Assembly: GCA_016719615.1 (NCBI GenBank)
Contig: JADJYQ010000007.1
Coordinates: 62,001-126,000 of the forward strand
Length of the DNA: 64,000 nt
Direction: 5' to 3'
Origin: Saprospiraceae bacterium
GTDB taxonomy: Bacteria; Bacteroidota; Bacteroidia; Chitinophagales; Saprospiraceae
Each line of letters starts with the position of its first letter. The first letter of the stretch is position 1. The notes below the pieces were generated by a model, which was given only the letters and a program-made list of their open reading frames with translations, had not been told where the DNA came from and ran no database searches. This document shows positions 35,883 through 44,109 of the stretch, piece by piece. The position numbers and the translations under genes were made by a program.

Positions 35883-37052
35883 TTGAAAACCTATTTTTAT
35901 ATTTTTTTATTAAACCTTTTGTGTTTAGGCTTACATGTAAATGCACAGGAAGAAACGATCAAAAATCCATTGATCGAAATCAAAGGGTATATTAAAGATA
36001 TACAAACTTCATTTTTCCAGGACAGGATTGAATCCATAACTTCTTTCAACACCTTACACAACAGGATCAATTTAAAATTAAACCTGGATTCTAAACTTTA
36101 CTTTAAATTAGAACTGCGCAATCGAATTCTTTGGGGAGATCTGATCAAAGAGATTCCCAATTACGGTACATTTCTAGACGATGATGCGGGATTTATCAAT
36201 CTTTCAAAATTATGGATGGATGAAAAAGGATTTGTCATACATTCCATGGCAGATCGAATGTATTTGCATTATACGACGGATGTATGGGATATTAAGTTGG
36301 GTCGACAGCGTATCAATTGGGGAATCAACACTATCTGGAATCCAAATGATATTTTTAATGCTTACAATTTTTTGGACTTCGATTATGAAGAGCGTCCGGG
36401 CAGCGATGCATTGAGAATTCAGAAAAATCTTCGCTCAAATGCTTCCATTGAATTTGCCTATAAACCAGGTAAAAATAAAGATCAACATATTGGAGGAATT
36501 TTATACAAATGGAATTCAGCAGCTTATGATTTCCAATTGCTTACCGGATTATTGAACACTGATTATTTTATTGGAGGTGGTTGGGCTGGAAGTATCATGG
36601 ATGCGGGATTTAAAGGTGAATTCAGTTATTTTCATCCAAAGAAAAATACAGACGACACCAGTGGAGTTTGGAGTTTATCGTTTATGTTTGATCAAACATT
36701 CACCAACGAATGGTATTTGTCTTTTGCTTATTTATATAACAGTCAACCCAATGGCAGCCTTATTGGCAACAGCGGTTTTCTGGACGCTCAATTATCAGCA
36801 AAGTCACTTTTCCCATACCGCACTACATTTTATACAGGCATTTCAAAATCTCTGAGCCCTATTCATAATCTTGCATTAGCGCTGATTTATTCACCTACCC
36901 AAAATACCATTTTATGTATTCCATCTTATCATTGGAATGCGGCAACCAATTTTGATATTGACATTACCTTGCAGTCTTCCTTTGCAGAAATATCAAAGAC
37001 CTATAAATCCATAGGAAATGCATTTTACATTCGCGGAAAATGGAGTTTCTAA
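35883..37052 (+). CDS. outer-membrane beta-barrel protein of the export operon
   Basis: A 389-residue exported protein, last in the operon, 17 bp after the ATPase gene. It starts with TTG; no in-frame ATG is near and the signal peptide (YFYIFLLNLLCLGLHVNAQ) begins at once. The mature part alternates polar and hydrophobic strand-like segments with many aromatic residues, contains LGRQRINWGINTIWNPNDIF, and ends in IRGKWSF, a C-terminal Phe typical of outer-membrane barrels. The RQRINWG region recalls DUF1302-type porins, which occur next to LolA-like genes elsewhere; that assignment is tentative. It may be the outer-membrane partner of the system. Confidence 0.7.
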   Translation: MKTYFYIFLLNLLCLGLHVNAQEETIKNPLIEIKGYIKDIQTSFFQDRIESITSFNTLHNRINLKLNLDSKLYFKLELRNRILWGDLIKEIPNYGTFLDDDAGFINLSKLWMDEKGFVIHSMADRMYLHYTTDVWDIKLGRQRINWGINTIWNPNDIFNAYNFLDFDYEERPGSDALRIQKNLRSNASIEFAYKPGKNKDQHIGGILYKWNSAAYDFQLLTGLLNTDYFIGGGWAGSIMDAGFKGEFSYFHPKKNTDDTSGVWSLSFMFDQTFTNEWYLSFAYLYNSQPNGSLIGNSGFLDAQLSAKSLFPYRTTFYTGISKSLSPIHNLALALIYSPTQNTILCIPSYHWNAATNFDIDITLQSSFAEISKTYKSIGNAFYIRGKWSF

Positions 37053-37086
37053 AAAAAGCCCTTATTCCTACAGCAGGAACAAGGGC
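37051..37086. terminator. bidirectional terminator between convergent genes
   Basis: GCCCTTATTCCT (37058-37069) pairs with AGGAACAAGGGC (37075-37086), with one non-Watson-Crick position and a 5-nt loop. Seven A before the stem (37051-37057) give a U-tract for the minus-strand DUF1761 gene. On the plus strand the tail is weaker. Confidence 0.7.
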
Positions 37087-37115
37087 AAAATCTTTAGAAA
37101 AAAAAAATTAGTTCT

Positions 37116-37544
37116 TTACTTTGGTCTCCAGGCACCTATAATCGCTCCCATGACTGTAAACAACAGGAAGGTATAAAATCCGTCAACCATTGAAAGGCTG
37201 GTTGGATTGCCTGCAAAGCGGTTTCCTGTATAAATTCCAAACAGGTGAATCACACCGATCACGGCTCCCAATGTTGCTCCGGATTTCAGATCAAAGGAAC
37301 TGGTTTTATTAACCAGCCAGTTCATGCAGTATGCATACACCAAGAGGCTAATGATGTTTACGATCATCGGTAAACTGTCCATGGGCATTTCAGCTCCATT
37401 TTTCATGACTTTCTCGCCATCCATGGTCATGCCGTTGCCCAACATCCAAAGGTCTGTAAACAACATGCCATACCAAAGCCAGCCCATGGCCATTCCAACT
37501 AAGGCCGAAACAACCAGCGCAATCCAATTTGTTTTTGTCTCCAT
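37116..37544 (-). CDS. DUF1761 family membrane protein
   Basis: A 142-residue integral membrane protein with four hydrophobic helices. The first carries the family motif ALVVSALVGMAMGWLWYGMLF, and the last reads FYTFLLFTVMGAIIGAWRPK. The glycine- and tryptophan-rich first helix and overall size match DUF1761. The function is unknown. It is a single gene on the minus strand, convergent with the export operon. Confidence 0.8.
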   Translation of the reverse strand: METKTNWIALVVSALVGMAMGWLWYGMLFTDLWMLGNGMTMDGEKVMKNGAEMPMDSLPMIVNIISLLVYAYCMNWLVNKTSSFDLKSGATLGAVIGVIHLFGIYTGNRFAGNPTSLSMVDGFYTFLLFTVMGAIIGAWRPK

Positions 37545-38349
37545 TTTGTTTGATTTATGGTTAAATAATAAAATTAAGTGGAAATTGTCGAGCTAAATAT
37601 AAAAGGATTTTGGAATACGATGGGGAGAAATTTAGGCAAGGCAGATTGAAGAAGCCTGAAAGTCTGGAGAATAGACTTGTAGATAAAAACCACACCCTAA
37701 CGTATGCTAGTCCAAATAAAAACAAGTTTTTCAAATTATTTTTCCAATCTTGACTTGCTCTTCCAGACATCATCATCACCTCCTTATTGAATAATTTCTA
37801 CTTGTCTGGACTATTGACCATTAACGCTTGACTCTTGCTCCCATGTCCCGAAGGGACAAAATATCGGTAGCTCAATGCGATTACGGAAATCGCATGCCGT
37901 AGGTATGCAACAGCATCATTGTGTGCAAAATGTTTGTTCATTTATTGTGTTCAGAATTTCGCCTTCGTATTCTCTAATCATAAAAATGCACTCAGGGTTT
38001 ACCCTGATAAACCATCAGGGTAAACCCTGAATTTTAATACATTTTTACGAAAATGGGCTAAATTTTGAACGGATAATATAATGCATACGTTATAAAATTA
38101 ACACCCCATTTTTATTCAAATTCAAGAGTATTAAATACCTAGTTGCAAATTTCATATTGCAAGTCTTTCCTGTATTGTATAAATTTAAAAGATTTATTAA
38201 AGACTTCAAAATCTATAATTGCAAGTTCCATAAACAGATCAAAAACCGATATGAAAAGTTAAAGTCGGCTGCGAATAATCGAATTTAAATTTTAATATTA
38301 TTTGCAATGGTGTGGTCAATATATTTTCTAACCACTCTCCGGAATTTAG
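37545..38349. other. repeat-bearing intergenic region, no gene seen
   Basis: About 800 bp without a supportable reading frame. Near 37697 a degenerate copy of the array flank (CTAACGTATGCTAGTCCA) is followed by AT-rich DNA. At 37845-37898 lies a second copy of the 54-bp element also at 10966. It starts GTCCCGAAGGGAC and ends CGCATGCC. Around 37997-38032 the 11-mer CAGGGTTTACC and its complement GGTAAACCCTG form a short perfect inverted repeat. Confidence 0.65.
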
Positions 38350-38357
38350 TATATTTG
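38350..38357 (+). promoter_or_regulatory. -7 box upstream of the orphan T9SS-tail gene
   Basis: TATATTTG, an exact TAnnTTTG match, lies 61 bp before the ATG at 38419. No -33 TTG at normal spacing is seen. Confidence 0.4.
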
Positions 38358-38418
38358 AATTTATTCGGAAGAGAGTATTGGTATTGTTATGCTTTAAAAA
38401 TTTGTAGTTAACTTCATT

Positions 38419-38745
38419 ATGAATCAATTTTCCTCTCAGGACCAGGATGACGAACTGATTTGTTTTCCACCAATACCTATTTTGAGCGATTTAAACAAAA
38501 CAACTAAAACAAATGAATTCTATGTTGTTCCCAATCCTGCAGATCAGACTGTCCGTTTGCATGCAGCCGAAAACTTGAAAGTTATTGAAGCTGCATTGAT
38601 CAATGAACAAGGAAAGGTCTTGATGAAATTTTCGGGTAAGACCATCCCGAATTCAATCGATATTAAGAGCATTCAAAATGGTTTGTATTATTTACGTTTC
38701 CTGACAGAAAATGATCAATATTTTGTAAAATTTATGAAATTATGA
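38419..38745 (+). CDS. orphan T9SS sorting-domain protein, no signal peptide
   Basis: A 108-residue protein that is little more than a T9SS type A sorting domain: YVVPNPADQTVRL, then ALINEQGKVLMKFSGK, IQNGLYYLRFLTEN and the end YFVKFMKL. There is no signal peptide, so as drawn it could not reach the secretion machinery. It is probably the surviving 3' end of a larger cargo gene, although a promoter-like box precedes it and no upstream coding remnant is visible. Another cargo gene follows 50 bp downstream. Confidence 0.6.
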   Translation: MNQFSSQDQDDELICFPPIPILSDLNKTTKTNEFYVVPNPADQTVRLHAAENLKVIEAALINEQGKVLMKFSGKTIPNSIDIKSIQNGLYYLRFLTENDQYFVKFMKL

Positions 38746-38797
38746 TTCACTTATTCCAGGGAGGTTTATGCCTCCCTGGTTTTATAATTATTTAGAA

Positions 38798-40555
38798 ATG
38801 ATTACCAAATACTTCATCGTTTTTATTTTCTTATCCCCACTTTCTTTAAAAGCGCAATTCGAAGATCACAACTGGATTTTAGGCTATTTAAGTGGTTTTG
38901 GTCCCCATACCATGCAGTTTGATTTCAATGAAAATGAATTGAGGATTACAAACTATCATTCCAATTATAAAGTTGATCATGGCAATGCCATCATCTCCAC
39001 TCCAGATGGTAAAAACATTCTTGCTATGTCAAACGGTTATACTATTTACAACCGAAATTTAGATACCATGGTCAATGGCGGCCGCATAAATTTAAAAACA
39101 GCTTTTTACAGTATATACGGGTCATCACTTCCTCAATCTGTATTGATATTAAATCTTCCAAATGCTCCACAATTATATAAAGTTTTATACTTTTGGGAAG
39201 ATCAACCAAGGCGTGACAGTTTTATTCAAGTAAACCGTTTACTTCAAGCTACAATTAATATAGAACTTGAAAATGGTTTAGGTCGTGTAATTGAATCCGA
39301 TGTACTGGTAGATGATGATGCCTTTGAGTTTGGCAAATTGCAAGCCTGCCGCCATGCCAATGGGCGTGACTGGTGGATTGTGATCCCTCGAAGATATTCC
39401 AAACAAATTCTTGTATATCTTCTAGAGCCTCAAGGTATCCGCAAGTCACATGAAGTAGAATTGCCCATTCCAATAAAAACAGGCATCGGTCAAGCACAAT
39501 TCAGTCCTGATGGTACGAAGTATGGAATTTCTCAATCTCAGGATAATTTTCGTCAAGGCGATTATCTGGAATTATTTGATTTTGACCGTTGTGCAGGTTT
39601 GATCAGCAATATGAAATCCATTCACATTCCTGATACCCTTGGTTCAGGAGGCTTAGCTTTTTCTCCGGATTCCAGAAAACTATATTTCGGAACTTCGAAA
39701 CGAATTTATCAGTTTGATTTGACTCAATCGGATGTAGCAAAAAGCAAAGTGCTTGTGGGATCATATGGAGGTCTTATCGATTCATTTTTTTCCGGAGCAG
39801 AGTGTAATACCGGCCCTATGGTCCTTGCGCCCGATCATAAAATATATATCGCTACAACGACCGGTACCTACTGGATGCATACCATCGAATACCCAGATAG
39901 CCTCGGTGCTGCCTGCCGGTTCAAAGAAGGCAGTTTACATTTACCTTCGCCCAATACCCGGTCGGTACCGTCCTACCCAAACTTTCGACTGGGACCCATT
40001 GATGGTAGTATTTGTGATAGTTTGGGTATTGACAACATTCCTTTAGCTCGATGGCGTTACGAGAAAAACTCAACAAATGATTTAACAATTCACTTTAGAG
40101 ACCTCTCCGGTTTTCAACCAACTGAATGGAGCTGGGATTTTGGAGATCTGAATTCAGGTGTTGAAAATTATTCTTCAGTTCAACATCCCAGTCATCTATT
40201 TTCAATCAACGGGATTTATACTGTATGCTTGACCGCACGAAACTCCAGTGGATCGCATAGCCTTTGTAAAAATATTGATATTCAAGTTACCAATAATGCA
40301 GATCAACATAAAACTATTGAAACACTTTATCAGCTTAGCTATTATCCAACGCATGAAAAAATAATGATACAAAGTCCGCAAAATTCAGACCCGGTTTACA
40401 TTGAACTGATAAACCATCAGGCCTACTCCTTAGCCAAATTTGATCATGTAACCCTTCCTTTTGAAATATCCACTGTGAATTGGAAACCTGGAATTTATTA
40501 TGTTCGTATTTACAACAAAAATATTTGGTTTGTTCAAAAATTACTCATTATTTGA
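38798..40555 (+). CDS. secreted PKD-domain protein with T9SS sorting tail
   Basis: A 585-residue cargo protein. The signal peptide is KYFIVFIFLSPLSLKAQ (start at MITKYF; an ATG 30 bp earlier is less likely). Residues about 20-400 form a repeated-blade, propeller-like region (QAQFSPDGTKYGI, GGLAFSPDSRKLYFG, GPMVLAPDHKIYIAT). One PKD domain follows (FQPTEWSWDFGD, NGIYTVCLTARNSSG), then a sorting domain ending YNKNIWFVQKLLII. Relatives are gliding- or surface-associated proteins of unknown role. A 49-bp hairpin and 8-bp array lie just downstream. Confidence 0.8.
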   Translation: MITKYFIVFIFLSPLSLKAQFEDHNWILGYLSGFGPHTMQFDFNENELRITNYHSNYKVDHGNAIISTPDGKNILAMSNGYTIYNRNLDTMVNGGRINLKTAFYSIYGSSLPQSVLILNLPNAPQLYKVLYFWEDQPRRDSFIQVNRLLQATINIELENGLGRVIESDVLVDDDAFEFGKLQACRHANGRDWWIVIPRRYSKQILVYLLEPQGIRKSHEVELPIPIKTGIGQAQFSPDGTKYGISQSQDNFRQGDYLELFDFDRCAGLISNMKSIHIPDTLGSGGLAFSPDSRKLYFGTSKRIYQFDLTQSDVAKSKVLVGSYGGLIDSFFSGAECNTGPMVLAPDHKIYIATTTGTYWMHTIEYPDSLGAACRFKEGSLHLPSPNTRSVPSYPNFRLGPIDGSICDSLGIDNIPLARWRYEKNSTNDLTIHFRDLSGFQPTEWSWDFGDLNSGVENYSSVQHPSHLFSINGIYTVCLTARNSSGSHSLCKNIDIQVTNNADQHKTIETLYQLSYYPTHEKIMIQSPQNSDPVYIELINHQAYSLAKFDHVTLPFEISTVNWKPGIYYVRIYNKNIWFVQKLLII

Positions 40556-40582
40556 AGTGGGTTGTCTCGAAATTTTAGGCTT

Positions 40583-40730
40583 TCCCGACATAAATAAACT
40601 TCTTATTTGCAATAACTTTATGATGTCGGGAGGCTTTTAGGCTTTTAGGCTTTTAGGCTTTTAGGCTTTTAGGCTTTTAGGCTTTTAGGAATCAACAAAT
40701 ACCAATGATTATTCGTTTCAGCTTGTGCAG
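40583..40730 (+). repeat. composite repeat: hairpin + GGCTTTTA x7 + degenerate flank
   Basis: TCCCGACAT (40583-40591) and ATGTCGGGA (40623-40631) form the same 49-bp hairpin as at 26239. Seven perfect GGCTTTTA units (40632-40687, 56 bp) follow immediately, then GGAATCAACAAATACC. The palindrome itself has decayed here (CCAATGATTATTCG instead of ACTAACG-n-GTTAG). It lies directly after the PKD gene. Confidence 0.9.
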
Positions 40731-40772
40731 TTACATTTTTGGTTTGGGGTTCTTTTCAAAATTCGTTGGTTT

Positions 40773-40840
40773 CCCGCAGATCGCGCAGATTTAACGCTGA
40801 AAAATTGGACCGCGAAAATCTGCGGATATTCAATCTGCGT
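40773..40840. repeat. CCCGCAGAT-type repeat
   Basis: CCCGCAGATCGCGCAGATTT (40773-40792) and downstream AAATCTGCGG and AATCTGCG segments form an imperfect inverted repeat related to the hairpin at 14663-14722. It lies in the gap between two convergent genes; no coding sequence is seen in 40731-41003. Confidence 0.55.
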
Positions 40841-41003
40841 TTATCTTCGAGAAAGAATTCCTGCCTATAATTTTATTTCTAAACATCATCCATTGATCTT
40901 GACAGCTGTTAGGATTTTTACACCTAGAAAGTACAAAGGCTTAAATCTTGACATGATGAATACAAGAAAGTAAAAACGATCTGTGCATATCGTTGGCCAA
41001 TGC

Positions 41004-43109
41004 CTATTGTTGTTTTTCTGCAAGCAAGATCATGAATGCATAATCAAGAGCTACTTCTTTCAGCCTTTCAAAACGACCAGAGGCCCCACCGTGGCCGGCA
41101 TCCAGATTCGTGTGGAAGAGCAGTAAATGATGTTTGTCGGTTCGATGGGTACGCAACTTCGCAACCCATTTGGCTGGTTCCCAATACTGCACCTGGCTAT
41201 CTGAAAAACCCGTTGTGATGAGTACATTTGTAAATTCCTTTTCCTCCACCTGATCATAAGGTGAATAGGATTTCATGTAATCGTATTGTTCCTTAATTTC
41301 AGGATTGCCCCATTCATTATATTCTCCTGTGGTCAACGGAATGTTTGGATCAGACATGGTGGTAAGTACATCTACAAACGGAACATGGGCCAGAATTCCC
41401 TTGAACAAATCAGGTCTGAGGTTGAGCAGCACGCCCATCAATAAGCCCCCCGCAGAACCTCCGCGTGCGAACAAACGTTCGTTAGTTGTATAGTGTTCCC
41501 GGATCAGGAATTCGGCACAATCTATATAATCGTAAAATGTGTTCATTTTGTGAAACATCTTGCCCTTTTCATACCAGTGCCAGCCATTTTCTTTTCCACC
41601 ACGGATGTGAGCTATTGCCAATACAAATCCTCGATCCAATAGAGATAATGCATTACTGCTGAATACAGGATCATAACTGATCCCATAACTCCCATAAGCA
41701 TTGAGCAATAATGGGGCTTTCCCGTTCTTTTCAAATCCTTTGCGATACACCAGGGAAATTGGAATCAGTGTTCCATCCCTTCCAGGAGCTTTAAAATATT
41801 CTGATTGGTAATTTTCTTTATCAAAATTCCCCAACACTGCATGTTCTTTTAATAATTCCAGCTTTCGTTCCGGGATGTGGTAATCAAATGTCGAACTTGG
41901 AGTCGTCAATGAGGTATAATGTAATCTGAGTACATCGGTATCCAATTCTTTGTTCGCACCTAACCAACAATCATAACTTGCATCCGGAAAGCGTATAAAA
42001 TGTGGAACCTGTGCGCCACTCCATGGATGAATGCGAATTTGATTCAATCCATTACTTCTTTCATGAATCACCAGGTATTTGTCAAAGAACTCCATATCCT
42101 GAATCAATACTTCCTCGGAGTGGGTGATGATATCCGTCCACTGATCAAAGCTAAACTCCAATACATTTGCTTTGCTTATTTTAAAATTTACAGCCTGGTC
42201 ATTGTGCAGGATATAAAAATGATGGTCAAAATAATCTACCGAATAATAAAAACCATTGACTCTTGGCTTCATACATTGAAGCAGAGAATCTGTTCCGTCC
42301 ATTCTTAAAAAATGACATTCTACATTTTCTGTATAACCGCAATGAATAAATAAATAAGATCTGTCTTTTGATGAAGATATACTCACATAAGTGGTCTCAT
42401 CTGGTTCATGATAGATAAGGGGATCCTGATCTACAGCAGAACCCAAAGTATGCAACCAGATTTGATCTGCACGCAAAGTCTCTGCGTCTTTTGTATTGTA
42501 ATAAAACGAATGATTATCGGGTGTCCAGACAAAATCTCCAGCCATGATGCGATGGATCGTTTCTATCATTTCACCACTCCTCAGATCCTTTACAAATGCT
42601 TTATGTAGATTTCTTCCAGTGGTATCAAGGCCAAAGACCATTTTGTTTTCATCAGGGCTCAGTTTGGGCGGTATGACATGACAAAATTTCTGCCCTTCTG
42701 CAAGTTTGTTTACATCAAGAATGATTTCCTCTTCAGCATCCTGTATGTTCCGCTTTTTTCTGCAATAAATTGAATATTCTTTACCATGTTCGTGGCGGAT
42801 ATAATACAAATATGTTCCCATAGGATAAGGCACGGTTTGGTCCTCTTGCTGAATTCTGGATAACATTTCATCATACAATGTATCGCGCAATGGTTTCACT
42901 GGGGCCAGTACATTTTCGAGGTATTCGTTTTCTTGTTTGAGATATTCAATCACCTTTGGATTTTCGCGATCATTCAACCAATAGTAAGGATCGATTCTGA
43001 TATCGCCGTGAAGTTCCAGTTGTTTATCAATCTTTATTGCAAAAGCTTCTGTTGTATTTTGATTCTTTTCAAAGACTTCTTTGGCTTTATTTGGTTCATT
43101 TAAATTCAT
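41004..43109 (-). CDS. prolyl oligopeptidase family serine peptidase (oligopeptidase B type)
   Basis: A 701-residue S9A peptidase that cuts short peptides after basic residues or proline. The N-terminal beta-propeller starts at HGDIRIDPYYWLNDRENPKVIEYL. The catalytic alpha/beta hydrolase domain has the nucleophile motif ARGGSAGGLLMG (Ser), the Asp in TTGFSDSQVQYWEPAKW and the His in LDAGHGGASGRFE. The pattern GGSAGG-LMG and the end DAGHGG are as in oligopeptidase B. No signal peptide is seen, so it is probably cytoplasmic. Length is normal. Confidence 0.9.
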   Translation of the reverse strand: MNLNEPNKAKEVFEKNQNTTEAFAIKIDKQLELHGDIRIDPYYWLNDRENPKVIEYLKQENEYLENVLAPVKPLRDTLYDEMLSRIQQEDQTVPYPMGTYLYYIRHEHGKEYSIYCRKKRNIQDAEEEIILDVNKLAEGQKFCHVIPPKLSPDENKMVFGLDTTGRNLHKAFVKDLRSGEMIETIHRIMAGDFVWTPDNHSFYYNTKDAETLRADQIWLHTLGSAVDQDPLIYHEPDETTYVSISSSKDRSYLFIHCGYTENVECHFLRMDGTDSLLQCMKPRVNGFYYSVDYFDHHFYILHNDQAVNFKISKANVLEFSFDQWTDIITHSEEVLIQDMEFFDKYLVIHERSNGLNQIRIHPWSGAQVPHFIRFPDASYDCWLGANKELDTDVLRLHYTSLTTPSSTFDYHIPERKLELLKEHAVLGNFDKENYQSEYFKAPGRDGTLIPISLVYRKGFEKNGKAPLLLNAYGSYGISYDPVFSSNALSLLDRGFVLAIAHIRGGKENGWHWYEKGKMFHKMNTFYDYIDCAEFLIREHYTTNERLFARGGSAGGLLMGVLLNLRPDLFKGILAHVPFVDVLTTMSDPNIPLTTGEYNEWGNPEIKEQYDYMKSYSPYDQVEEKEFTNVLITTGFSDSQVQYWEPAKWVAKLRTHRTDKHHLLLFHTNLDAGHGGASGRFERLKEVALDYAFMILLAEKQQ

Positions 43110-43296
43110 CGCGTAATGTTATTAAAGCAATAATAACAGCAAGGTCTATAATTAGTTGAAGGAGTTTTACATTTAAAGGTGTTAGAGCGTATAAACGGAA
43201 ATCAAAAGAGTTATTTTAGGAATAAGCACTTAGTTTGAACATCCCATTTTGGAAGGAAGGAATAGCATCGATAAATTTAGGATTCGCTTAAATAAT

Positions 43297-43921
43297 TTAT
43301 TCGCCGGCAGCAATTTTAATTTTTCCAAAATCTAATTTGGAGGCAAAGGCCAATTCTTCCTGCTCTGATGCAAAGCCTCTTAGATTAAATCCCACTAGTG
43401 TTTGTCCGAGGGGTAAATGTATTTGGGTGGCCCGAATTTTTAAAACCTGATCGTCATTTCCATAAAAATCGATCATCTCTGTTTTTAATACCCCTCAGCG
43501 TTCCAACGCGAATACTTTTTGCACCTTCCCCCAGTAGAGCCGGATTATTCATATACATATTTACGCCGCCCATTAATGGTGAATTAGCCATAATTTGAAT
43601 ATCTGCATCATTTTCAGGCTTTGTCGGATTTTTATAATCCCGACTTAAAGAAAGGCCTCCGCCCATAATTCCTGAATTATTGAAAGCTGCCTGAATAGCT
43701 TTTAAGCCATTGATTTCATCTGGTAGTAAATTAGCCATATCATTGGCCATAAGTCTGTTTAATTCGTTCATCGCATCCTGGAGGCTCAATTGCGCTTGTT
43801 TATAGTTTTTTTGTTTGTAAAATTCCTGTGCTTCAGTTACAAAACCCGGAAAGGGATCTTGCGCATAATTTTGGATACTGCAAGATGCGCAGTAAATGAA
43901 TATGAGAATTGCATTTTTCAT
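43297..43921 (-). CDS. secreted protein of unknown function (one frameshift in the sequence)
   Basis: The signal peptide KNAILIFIYCASCSIQNYAQ is followed by a short helical tetratricopeptide-like segment (AQEFYKQKNYKQAQLSLQDA) and a Met/Gly-rich region. The reported frame ends at 43454 in RDDRFLWK. If one G is removed from the C4/G4 run at 43491-43494, the protein continues VLKTEMIDFYGNDDQ, LPLGQTLVGFNLRGFASEQ and ends FGKIKIAAGE at 43297 (207 residues). The start at 43921 is favoured over 43963 because a TATCTTTG box lies between the two. No family was recognised. Confidence 0.65.
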
Positions 43922-43942
43922 GATTAAGCATTTAGCTGTATC

Positions 43943-43950
43943 CAAAGATA
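43943..43950 (-). promoter_or_regulatory. -7 box that decides the start of the gene at 43921
   Basis: The minus strand reads TATCTTTG, an exact TAnnTTTG match, 21 bp upstream of the ATG at 43919-43921. It lies downstream of the alternative start at 43963, which would therefore be untranscribed from this promoter. Confidence 0.5.
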
Positions 43951-44080
43951 TTACAAATTCCATTGAATTTGAAATTAGATCTATTTCCTCTTAATTGCTT
44001 GGATTCCAAGATGCTAATCCATCCAACTTCATAAGTTCTTGCTTTGTTACATTTCGAACTACCACTGCATTGAAATGCCG

Positions 44081-44088
44081 TATATTTG
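44081..44088 (+). promoter_or_regulatory. -7 box of dnaE
   Basis: TATATTTG matches TAnnTTTG exactly and ends 21 bp before the dnaE ATG at 44110. No -33 TTG at 19-21 bp was found. Confidence 0.5.
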
Positions 44089-44109
44089 CCACCTCACCTT
44101 ATTTAGACC

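Noticed and set aside
37058..37086. Riboswitch at the end of the export operon
   Set aside because: It is a simple stem with A/T tails between convergent genes, better explained as a terminator.
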